Source of the DNA: Candidatus Nanopelagicaceae bacterium
Lineage (GTDB): Bacteria; Actinomycetota; Actinomycetes; Nanopelagicales; Nanopelagicaceae
Direction: 5' to 3'
Length of the DNA stretch: 5,209 nt
NCBI GenBank assembly: GCA_947490625.1
Contig: CANLHC010000066.1
Coordinates: forward strand, 1 to 5,209
Position 1 is the first letter of the stretch, and every line of letters begins with the position of its first letter. This document shows, in pieces, positions 1-5,209 of the stretch. A model generated the notes under the pieces. The model was not told the origin of the DNA. It was given only the letters and a program-made list of their open reading frames with translations, and made no database searches. The position numbers and the translations under genes are program-made.

Positions 1-830
1 GGAACCATGTTCCTATCTATGCCTATGCTCCCTTTGATAACGCATGCTGGGATATTGTTGGAAAGATGGCGCATCTGCCTGTCTATAAAGTTCTCGGTGC
101 AGCGCGTGAAAAAGTACCTCTATACGTCTCTTCCATGTTTCTCGATGGCCCTGAGGATTACGCACGCGAGGCACTTGAAGTAAAAGCTAAGGGATATAAG
201 GGTTACAAATTGCACCCACCAGGGGGCCTTGATCTAGATATCGCCTGTTATCGCGCAGTACGAGCAGCTGTCGGAGATGACTTTGCTTTGATGGCAGATC
301 CAGTGATTATGGCTTCGTATGAAGAGGCGCTCAAGGCAGGTCGTGAACTTGAGCGTCTTGGTTATAAGTGGCTCGAAGAACCGCTATTAGATGTCAATCT
401 CAATGGTCTAAAGAAGTTGCGTGAAAAACTTGATATTCCAATCTGTGGCACCGAGGTAATCGCTGGAAATCAATACAGCGTTGCTCACTGCATCAAGGAA
501 GGCATCGTCGATATCGTCCGTACCGACGTTTCATGGCGTGCGGGAATCACTGCAGTAATGAAGACTGCCCACTTAGCTGAGGCGCATGGAGTGCAGTGCG
601 AGCTTCACACCACTATTTATCATGGCCTAGAACAAGTGCAGCTTCACGCTTCACTTGCCATTAGCAACTGTGAATACTTTGAAACTTTGTATCCATTTGA
701 TGATTTCCTCTTTGGAACAAAGAGTCAACTCAATATCGTGGATGGGTATGTGATGGCGCCGACCGGTGAAGGCCTATGTATTGAATATGACTGGGACTTC
801 ATCGATAAGCATACGGTCGCTGTTCTTTAG
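1..830 (+). CDS. Enolase-superfamily (mandelate racemase/muconate lactonizing type) enzyme, 5' truncated
   Basis: The frame is open from nt 3 to a TAG stop at 828-830, giving 275 visible residues; the family usually has about 380-400, so the N-terminal capping domain is mostly off the window. The codons before the ATG at 66 encode family sequence (CWDIVGK running into LPVYKVLGA), so that ATG is not the start. Numbering from nt 3, candidate active-site residues in barrel order are K69-x-H71 (YKLH), metal ligands D99 (MADP), E125/E126 (WLEEP) and E151 (GTE), then the general acid/base pair D175 (RTDVS) and H202 (ELHTT), and E227 (YFE). This set marks the mandelate racemase subgroup, whose members abstract an alpha proton from a carboxylate substrate with Mg2+; most are sugar-acid dehydratases or racemases. 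The substrate cannot be read from the sequence. Unlike mandelate racemase itself, the second lysine of KxK is His and the D-x-N of the third strand is D-P-V. The gene converges on prpD and is not part of that operon. Family assignment is firm, function open. Confidence 0.9.
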   Translation, partial: NHVPIYAYAPFDNACWDIVGKMAHLPVYKVLGAAREKVPLYVSSMFLDGPEDYAREALEVKAKGYKGYKLHPPGGLDLDIACYRAVRAAVGDDFALMADPVIMASYEEALKAGRELERLGYKWLEEPLLDVNLNGLKKLREKLDIPICGTEVIAGNQYSVAHCIKEGIVDIVRTDVSWRAGITAVMKTAHLAEAHGVQCELHTTIYHGLEQVQLHASLAISNCEYFETLYPFDDFLFGTKSQLNIVDGYVMAPTGEGLCIEYDWDFIDKHTVAVL

Positions 831-832
831 CG

Positions 833-2275
833 TTATGGACGAGCGAGCATGTCCATGAATTCATTCACGGGCGTGCTTGTAAGCTTGTCGTAATCAAGGG
901 AGAGAGCAAGAATTTTACCTTGCTGACCTTTATCGTAGATTCGATTGAGGTTGATCTTAAACTTCTCAATCAGAAGCGGAATTCCCTCTTTACGTCGACG
1001 TGCATGGCCGATTGGGTACTCCACCGCTACTTCGTCAAGAATTGTGCCATCGTTGAGTTCGATTGTGATGGCGTTCGCGATGGAACGCTTAGCTGGATCG
1101 TGATAATCGGCTGTGTAGCTCGTATCTTCAACGCAGATGATTTTCTCGCGGAGAGAATCAATTCGAGCATCTGATGCCACATCATCTTCGTAATCACGCG
1201 CGGTTAAGCGACCAAAAATAAGTGGCACGGCAACCATGTACTGAATGCAGTGATCTCTATCGGCAGGGTTATTCAGTGGTCCCTTTTTATCGATGATGCG
1301 AACGCATGCCTCGTGTGTTCGGATTGTCACCTTCTTGATATCACTTGCTGACAAACCCTTAGCCGCCAGTTGCGAATGCAGAGTCATAGCTGCTTCAACT
1401 GCGGTTTGTGAATGGAACTCTGCTGGGAAGGAGATCTTAAAGAGGATGTTCTCCATGACATATGAGCCGTACTCACGCTGGAAGGTAAAGGAATTTCCGC
1501 GGAAGGATGCGTCGTAGAAACCCCAGGTCTTTGCAGTCAGGGCGGTTGGATAACCCATCTCACCGGTTGAAGCCAAGAGCGCCAGGCGCACCGCGCGAGA
1601 TGTGGCATCTCCAGCAGCCCACGATTTACGGGAGCCGGCGTTAGGGAAATGACGATAGGTTCGAAGTGATTGACCATCAACCCACGCCAATGACACTGCT
1701 GCAAGAATCTGATCACGATTTAAGCCAAGCATTCCTGCCACAACGGCAGTTGAAGCGACCTTAACCAAAATTACGTGATCTATTCCTACCTTGTTAAATG
1801 AGTTTTCAAGAGCGATACACCCTTGAATTTCATGGGCCTTAATCATCGCAGTAAGCACATCTTTAATCGTAAGTTTTTTACCTGTTGTGCGAGAAAGCCA
1901 GTCAGCTGTAGCAAGAATTCCACCGAGGTTATCTGATGGATGACCCCATTCAGCTGCCAGCCAGGTGTCGTTAAAATCTAACCAGCGGATCATGGCGCCA
2001 ATATTGAACGCTCCCTGCACAGGATCTAATTCAAAATTTGTTCCAGGAACTTTTACGCCGTTCTTCACAGTGACACCAGGGGCTACTGGTCCAAGGAGCT
2101 TTGTGCACGCAGGATATTCCAGAGCCTCTAAGCCACATCCGAGGGTATCGAGTAAGCAATTCCACGCAGTCTCATATGCGACAGGAGATTTAATCTCGTA
2201 ATTCATCACATAATCAACGATGTCAACGATCTCTTTATCGTAGGGAAGGTTCGATTTTGTTACGTGCGATGACAT
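833..2275 (-). CDS. prpD: 2-methylcitrate dehydratase PrpD (MmgE/PrpD family)
   Basis: The 480-residue product converts 2-methylcitrate to 2-methyl-cis-aconitate in the cytosolic methylcitrate cycle of propionyl-CoA breakdown. It closely resembles the E. coli PrpD sequence as I recall it (483 residues) along its whole length, including EIVDIVDYVMNYEI near residues 16-28, the block WLDFNDTWLAAEWGHPSDN at 98-116, KSWAAGDATSRAVRLAL at 217-233, KISFPAEFHSQTAVEAA at 280-296, KKGPLNNPADRDHCIQYM at 330-347 and the C-terminal YPIGHARRR at 420-428. This family is iron-sulfur independent, unlike AcnD. It is the last gene of the cluster: its ATG lies 5 bp after the prpC stop and its purine-rich ribosome site sits within the last prpC codons, so translation is probably coupled. 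Its TAA stop is 2 bp from the stop of the convergent gene. No truncation or frameshift is seen. An aconitase is still needed to hydrate the product; none is in the window. Confidence 0.97.
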   Translation of the reverse strand: MSSHVTKSNLPYDKEIVDIVDYVMNYEIKSPVAYETAWNCLLDTLGCGLEALEYPACTKLLGPVAPGVTVKNGVKVPGTNFELDPVQGAFNIGAMIRWLDFNDTWLAAEWGHPSDNLGGILATADWLSRTTGKKLTIKDVLTAMIKAHEIQGCIALENSFNKVGIDHVILVKVASTAVVAGMLGLNRDQILAAVSLAWVDGQSLRTYRHFPNAGSRKSWAAGDATSRAVRLALLASTGEMGYPTALTAKTWGFYDASFRGNSFTFQREYGSYVMENILFKISFPAEFHSQTAVEAAMTLHSQLAAKGLSASDIKKVTIRTHEACVRIIDKKGPLNNPADRDHCIQYMVAVPLIFGRLTARDYEDDVASDARIDSLREKIICVEDTSYTADYHDPAKRSIANAITIELNDGTILDEVAVEYPIGHARRRKEGIPLLIEKFKINLNRIYDKGQQGKILALSLDYDKLTSTPVNEFMDMLARP

Positions 2276-2293
2276 TGTGATTATCTCTTCTCT
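2276..2293 (-). promoter_or_regulatory. Ribosome binding site of prpD inside the prpC 3' end
   Basis: On the minus strand a purine run AGAGAAGAGA (complement of 2284-2293) ends 8 nt before the prpD ATG. It overlaps the final codons of prpC (GAG AAG AGA before TAA), so ribosomes ending prpC would finish next to the prpD start. This layout favours translational coupling. The match to the Shine-Dalgarno consensus is only partial. Confidence 0.55.
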
Positions 2294-3417
2294 ATTGGAA
2301 TGAATTGCAGATCTTCTGGTCCTGTGTAATTCGCACTCGGTCTAATTATTTTATTATCGATTCTTTGTTCGATGATATGAGCTGCCCAACCTGTAGTACG
2401 AGCAATAACGAAAATTGGCGTAAAGAAAGCCGTTGGGATTTTCATTTGGTTATAAGAAACTGCCGAGAACCAATCGAGGTTGGGGAACATATTCTTGATT
2501 TCCCACATCACTGATTCAATTCTCTCTGCAATTGCATACAGTTGGGTATTACCTTGATCTTCTGACAGCTTGAGTGAGATCTCTTTAATAATCTCATTAC
2601 GAGGATCTGAGACTGTGTAGACCGGATGCCCGAAGCCGATGATTACCTCTTTATTGGCAACGCGTGCCCGAATATCTGCTTCAGCTTCATCAGGGGTGGA
2701 GTAACGTTCCTGAATCTCAAGGGCAACCTCATTTGCTCCACCATGCTTAGGTCCGCGAAGTGCGCCAATTGCACCAGTGATGGCAGAGTAGATATCGGAT
2801 CCAGTTCCTGAAATCACGCGACCGGTAAATGTTGACGCATTAAATTCATGCTCTGCATAGAGGATAAGTGACGCGTGCATAGAGTCTTCCCAGAGCTTGC
2901 TGGGGGCCTCTCCGTGCAACATGTGTAAGAAGTGTCCACCAATGGATTCATCGTTAGTTTCGATTTCAATTCTTTTTCCTGAATTAGCAAAGTGATACCA
3001 GTAGACGAGCATCGAGCCGAGACAAGCAATGAGTTTATCTGCGATCTCTTTTGCCGCTGACTCGTTGTGGTCGTTATCTTCAGGAGTAACGCAACCAAGT
3101 GCTGAAACACCTGTACGCATGACATCCATCGGATGAGCCGTAGCTGGGATAGCCTCAAGTACGGTCTTGACTGAATCAGGAAGTCCGCGAAGGCCCTTTA
3201 ACTTTGCTTTGTAACTTGCTAGTTCAGATCTTGTTGGCAGACTTCCATGAATCAATAAGTAAGCGACTTCTTCGAATTCGCAGTGTGAGGCTAAATCCGC
3301 GATATCAAATCCGCGATAGTGAAGGTCGTTTCCGCTCTTCCCTACGCTGCAAAGAGCGGTGTTGCCAGCTGTAACTCCTGATAACGCCACAGATTTCTTC
3401 GGTTTAAAATCGGCCAT
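2281..3417 (-). CDS. prpC: 2-methylcitrate synthase PrpC (citrate synthase family)
   Basis: The 378-residue product condenses propionyl-CoA with oxaloacetate to give 2-methylcitrate and CoA, the entry step of the methylcitrate cycle. The citrate-synthase catalytic triad is visible: H225 in KHGGANE, H264 in GFGHPVY and D315 in FPNLDWFSA. Other family landmarks are LHYRGFDI at 32-39, the stretch EHEFNASTFTGRVISGTGSD at 189-208, and a C-terminus (GWAAHIIEQRIDNKIIRPSA then NYTGPED) that I recognise from PrpC rather than from the longer GltA-type citrate synthases. Length matches PrpC (about 375-390). The short form and the flanking prpB and prpD support methylcitrate synthase, though enzymes of this type often keep some activity with acetyl-CoA. 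The ATG is preceded at 8 nt by GAGAGG. The gene follows prpB by 30 bp and precedes prpD by 5 bp, so all three are very probably co-transcribed. Confidence 0.96.
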   Translation of the reverse strand: MADFKPKKSVALSGVTAGNTALCSVGKSGNDLHYRGFDIADLASHCEFEEVAYLLIHGSLPTRSELASYKAKLKGLRGLPDSVKTVLEAIPATAHPMDVMRTGVSALGCVTPEDNDHNESAAKEIADKLIACLGSMLVYWYHFANSGKRIEIETNDESIGGHFLHMLHGEAPSKLWEDSMHASLILYAEHEFNASTFTGRVISGTGSDIYSAITGAIGALRGPKHGGANEVALEIQERYSTPDEAEADIRARVANKEVIIGFGHPVYTVSDPRNEIIKEISLKLSEDQGNTQLYAIAERIESVMWEIKNMFPNLDWFSAVSYNQMKIPTAFFTPIFVIARTTGWAAHIIEQRIDNKIIRPSANYTGPEDLQFIPIEKR

Positions 3418-3431
3418 TGTAATTTCCTCTC
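3418..3431 (-). promoter_or_regulatory. Ribosome binding site of prpC
   Basis: GAGAGG (complement of 3426-3431) lies 8 nt before the prpC ATG, an ordinary Shine-Dalgarno spacing. It supports the start at 3417, which also matches the usual N-terminus length of PrpC. The 30-bp gap to prpB shows no convincing hairpin or promoter. Confidence 0.75.
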
Positions 3432-3447
3432 GCTTTTCAACGCGCTT

Positions 3448-4335
3448 CTATTTATCGTCGAGCAACTGATCCAGTGCGTTCTCATAACTGTAGTAATTGA
3501 TTCTGTCGTAGAGCTCTTCGCGGGTCTGCATAGTGTTTAGCACGCCAGACTGCGTTCCATCGCGCCTAATCGCTTCATAAACATTCTCTGCTGCCTTATT
3601 CATTGCTCTAAATGCAGAGAGTGGGTACAGGATTATCTTTACTCCGTGCGCAGCGAGTTCATCTCGCGTGAAGAGTGGTGTCATTCCAAATTCAGTAATG
3701 TTGGCAAGAATTGGCTTTGAAACCGCTGAGCTAAATTTGGTGTAATCCTCAAGAGTGCGAATCGCTTCAGGGAAGACTAAATCTGCTCCTGCTTCGATAT
3801 AGGCATGAACTCGCTCGATGGCAGCATCAATTCCTTCGATTGCAATTGCGTCGGTGCGTGCCATGATTGAAAAATTGTCATCTGTACGAGCATCTACAGC
3901 AGCCTTAATGCGATCAACCATCTCAGCCTTTGAAACGACCTCTTTATTTGGTCGGTGTCCACAACGTTTGGCTCCCACTTGGTCTTCCATATGCATCGCA
4001 GCAGCCCCAGCCTTGATTAAATCCTTGACTGTGCGAGCGATGTTAAATGCTGAGGCACCGAAACCGGTATCTGCATCCACTAATAGCGGGGTGTCGCAGA
4101 CATTGGTAATTCGACGAACATCTGTCAGGACATCTTCAAGAGTCGTAATACCCAGATCAGGGATACCCATGGAGCCTGCGGCAACGCCGCCGCCCGAAAG
4201 ATAGATTGCTCGATATCCGGCGCGCTTTGCAAGGAGCGCATGATTGGCATTGATCGTGCCTACGATTTGAAGCGGGTTCTCCTCGGCCAGAGCCTTACGA
4301 AATGCTGCACCAGGAGAAGAGTTAGTCACGGACAT
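3448..4335 (-). CDS. prpB: 2-methylisocitrate lyase PrpB (isocitrate lyase/PEP mutase superfamily)
   Basis: The 295-residue product cleaves (2R,3S)-2-methylisocitrate to pyruvate and succinate, the last step of the methylcitrate cycle. The sequence follows E. coli PrpB (296 residues) closely. The signature KRCGH is at 123-127 with catalytic C125; likely Mg2+ ligands are D87 and D89 in LLVDADTGFG and E117 in HMEDQ. Further shared blocks are NPLQIVGTINANHALLAKRAG at 20-40, YLSGGGVAAGS at 45-55, ILANITEFGMTPLF at 209-222 and LYPLSAFRAMNKAAE at 236-250. The short length and KRCGH context separate it from true isocitrate lyase (over 400 residues) and from carboxyphosphoenolpyruvate mutase. The ATG is the first possible start, since an in-frame TAA lies two codons upstream. 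It follows the E1-like gene by 52 bp and leads prpC by 30 bp. Confidence 0.97.
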   Translation of the reverse strand: MSVTNSSPGAAFRKALAEENPLQIVGTINANHALLAKRAGYRAIYLSGGGVAAGSMGIPDLGITTLEDVLTDVRRITNVCDTPLLVDADTGFGASAFNIARTVKDLIKAGAAAMHMEDQVGAKRCGHRPNKEVVSKAEMVDRIKAAVDARTDDNFSIMARTDAIAIEGIDAAIERVHAYIEAGADLVFPEAIRTLEDYTKFSSAVSKPILANITEFGMTPLFTRDELAAHGVKIILYPLSAFRAMNKAAENVYEAIRRDGTQSGVLNTMQTREELYDRINYYSYENALDQLLDDK

Positions 4336-4356
4336 AGTTTATCGCTTTTACCTCTC
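4336..4356 (-). promoter_or_regulatory. Probable ribosome binding site of prpB, with long spacing
   Basis: The same hexamer GAGAGG as before prpC (complement of 4351-4356) lies 15 nt ahead of the prpB ATG, longer than the usual 5-10 nt. No better purine run is closer, and no upstream start is possible because of an in-frame TAA two codons before the ATG. Either initiation is inefficient or this hexamer is not the real site. Confidence 0.45.
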
Positions 4357-4387
4357 GAAGTAGAATCGGTGAAGAGAATCAATGGGT
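4336..4387 (-). other. 52-bp spacer between the E1-like gene and prpB
   Basis: This is the longest non-coding stretch in the window. Apart from the GAGAGG hexamer near prpB it shows no stable inverted repeat, no T-run typical of a terminator and no well-spaced -35/-10 pair. The simplest reading is an operon spacer with read-through from the E1-like gene into prpB, but a weak internal promoter cannot be excluded by eye. Confidence 0.5.
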
Positions 4388-5209
4388 TTACACATCCAGA
4401 CTAAGAGCAGCGAGTGCTCCATTTACAATCGAGCCACTATCGAGATCATGGATTCGATAGAGATCAGCGATTGTTCCTGATTGCCCAAACGTATCTACTC
4501 CCATTGCTACCTGTGGCATTCCAAGAGCTGAGCCCAACCATGACATTGCATGTGAAGCACCGTCGTGGACAGAAACTATTGGAGCGCGCTCTGAGAAAAT
4601 TGTGCGCAGTGCGCCAGGAAATGATGGTGTGCTTGCTGTGCGAATTCCCTGCTTAAGAGTTCTCTGCCAACTTCCATATAGTCGACCAGGTGATGTCACC
4701 TCAATAACATGAGCGACAACTCCTTCACTTGATAATTCGCGCGCTGCCTCTAGTACTTCGGGCATCACAGCACCGGTTGCAACCAAATGGACAACTGGTG
4801 CGTGTGGATCTTCAACAATGTAGCCAGGTGTGCTGCGACCGTCAACGAGTCGGTATGCACCAGCTAAAACTTGGGTACGAAGCAGCGCATCACCAAGGCG
4901 TTCGCGTGCCTGCGTAAATGGAGCTTGATCAATAGGGCGAGTTGTAAGGCGGAAATAAAACGCTAGTTCGTTCGGGCGAAGATCGGGAGTTGTATCTTTC
5001 TTATTTCCAGCAACATGGGCGATCGCATCGCAGAGAAGCCAATCAAGAGCTTGTGCATAGGCTGGTTCCATCAGAACTACCCCTGGCAACTCCATTCCAA
5101 CCGAAGGTGTAATTGTCGATTGATGGGCGCCACCTTCAGGTGCAAGAGTGACACCCGATGGTGTTCCCGCAATAATAAATTTTGCACCTGAGTAAACACT
5201 GTAGATAAA
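4388..5209 (-). CDS. Homodimeric 2-oxoacid dehydrogenase E1 / transketolase-like enzyme, C-terminal third (5' truncated)
   Basis: The frame is open from the right edge to a TAA stop (complement of 4388-4390), giving 273 visible residues; relatives have about 750-900. The ATG complementary to 5093-5095 is internal, because 38 residues of family sequence precede it. Numbering from the edge, residues 15-31 (GTPSGVTLAPEGGAHQS) correspond to the E-x-G-x-x-H-Q loop of the transketolase pyrimidine-binding domain, with E25, H29 and Q30. EPAYAQALDW at 48-57 matches the DPAYAYEV region of AceE. The rest is the transketolase C-terminal domain, with HLVATGAV at 141-148, VTSPGRLYGSWQ at 171-182 aligning with the AceE VTSFTELARDGQ region, and DTFGQSG at 239-245 corresponding to DGFGRSD. 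Such enzymes use thiamine diphosphate to decarboxylate a 2-oxoacid and pass the acyl group to an E2 lipoyl domain. Pyruvate is the usual substrate; the prp context makes 2-oxobutanoate an attractive alternative (inference). The thiamine-binding domain is outside the window. Confidence 0.8.
   Translation of the reverse strand, partial: FIYSVYSGAKFIIAGTPSGVTLAPEGGAHQSTITPSVGMELPGVVLMEPAYAQALDWLLCDAIAHVAGNKKDTTPDLRPNELAFYFRLTTRPIDQAPFTQARERLGDALLRTQVLAGAYRLVDGRSTPGYIVEDPHAPVVHLVATGAVMPEVLEAARELSSEGVVAHVIEVTSPGRLYGSWQRTLKQGIRTASTPSFPGALRTIFSERAPIVSVHDGASHAMSWLGSALGMPQVAMGVDTFGQSGTIADLYRIHDLDSGSIVNGALAALSLDV

Noticed and set aside
66..830. Treating the ATG at 66 as the start of the enolase-superfamily gene
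   Set aside because: The frame stays open to the window edge and the codons from nt 3 encode conserved family sequence, so the methionine is internal.
818..832. Small inverted repeat CGCT...AGCG at the convergent junction as a bidirectional terminator
   Set aside because: The stem is only 4 bp with a 7-nt loop, cannot be extended and has no flanking T-run, so it is expected by chance.
920..2201. Several plus-strand open frames of 74-84 codons opposite prpD
   Set aside because: All are antisense to a strongly conserved gene and have no recognisable domain or plausible ribosome site that I could see.
2814..3158. 114-codon open frame on the minus strand inside prpC
   Set aside because: It is in another frame of an intact prpC with all catalytic residues; the translation is low-complexity and unlike any known family.
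3818..4204. 128-codon open frame on the plus strand opposite prpB
   Set aside because: It lies wholly within prpB, its translation has no recognisable domain, and it is explained as a shadow of the coding strand.
4388..5095. Treating the ATG complementary to 5093-5095 as the start of the E1-like gene
   Set aside because: The 38 codons upstream, to the right edge, are in frame and encode the conserved EGGAHQ loop, so the gene is cut by the edge.

Overview
The window holds five protein genes, two of them cut by its edges, and almost no non-coding DNA. Base composition is moderate (roughly 45-50% GC by eye) and the start sites are preceded by Shine-Dalgarno-like GAGAGG or purine runs, so this is a bacterial chromosome segment. 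The organism cannot be named from this sequence. The protein families and moderate GC would fit a low-GC actinobacterium such as a freshwater Nanopelagicales type, but this is a weak inference and a proteobacterium is not excluded.

Left part (1-830, plus strand): the C-terminal two-thirds or so of an enolase-superfamily enzyme of the mandelate racemase type. Its reading frame is open to the left edge, so the ATG at 66 is an internal methionine. It ends 2 bp from the stop of prpD, which converges on it.

Centre and right (833-5209, minus strand, transcribed right to left): a tightly packed cluster in the order E1-like thiamine-diphosphate enzyme, prpB, prpC, prpD, with gaps of 52, 30 and 5 bp. 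The three prp genes encode the methylcitrate cycle. PrpC condenses propionyl-CoA with oxaloacetate to 2-methylcitrate. PrpD dehydrates this to 2-methyl-cis-aconitate. An aconitase outside the window would rehydrate that to 2-methylisocitrate, and PrpB cleaves it to pyruvate and succinate. All three are full length with their active-site motifs intact.

The most interesting point is the gene leading into prpB. It is the C-terminal third of a homodimeric 2-oxoacid dehydrogenase E1 (AceE/transketolase-like) protein. Its place at the head of a propionate-degrading cluster suggests a 2-oxobutanoate (or pyruvate) dehydrogenase E1 that makes the propionyl-CoA consumed by PrpC, comparable to MdeB of Pseudomonas putida. 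This is an inference. No prpE, prpR, acnD or prpF is visible. The operon promoter must lie beyond the right edge or upstream within the E1 gene, and no convincing promoter or terminator can be seen. No RNA genes, mobile elements, CRISPR arrays or repeats were found. No stretch longer than about 50 bp lacks a gene.
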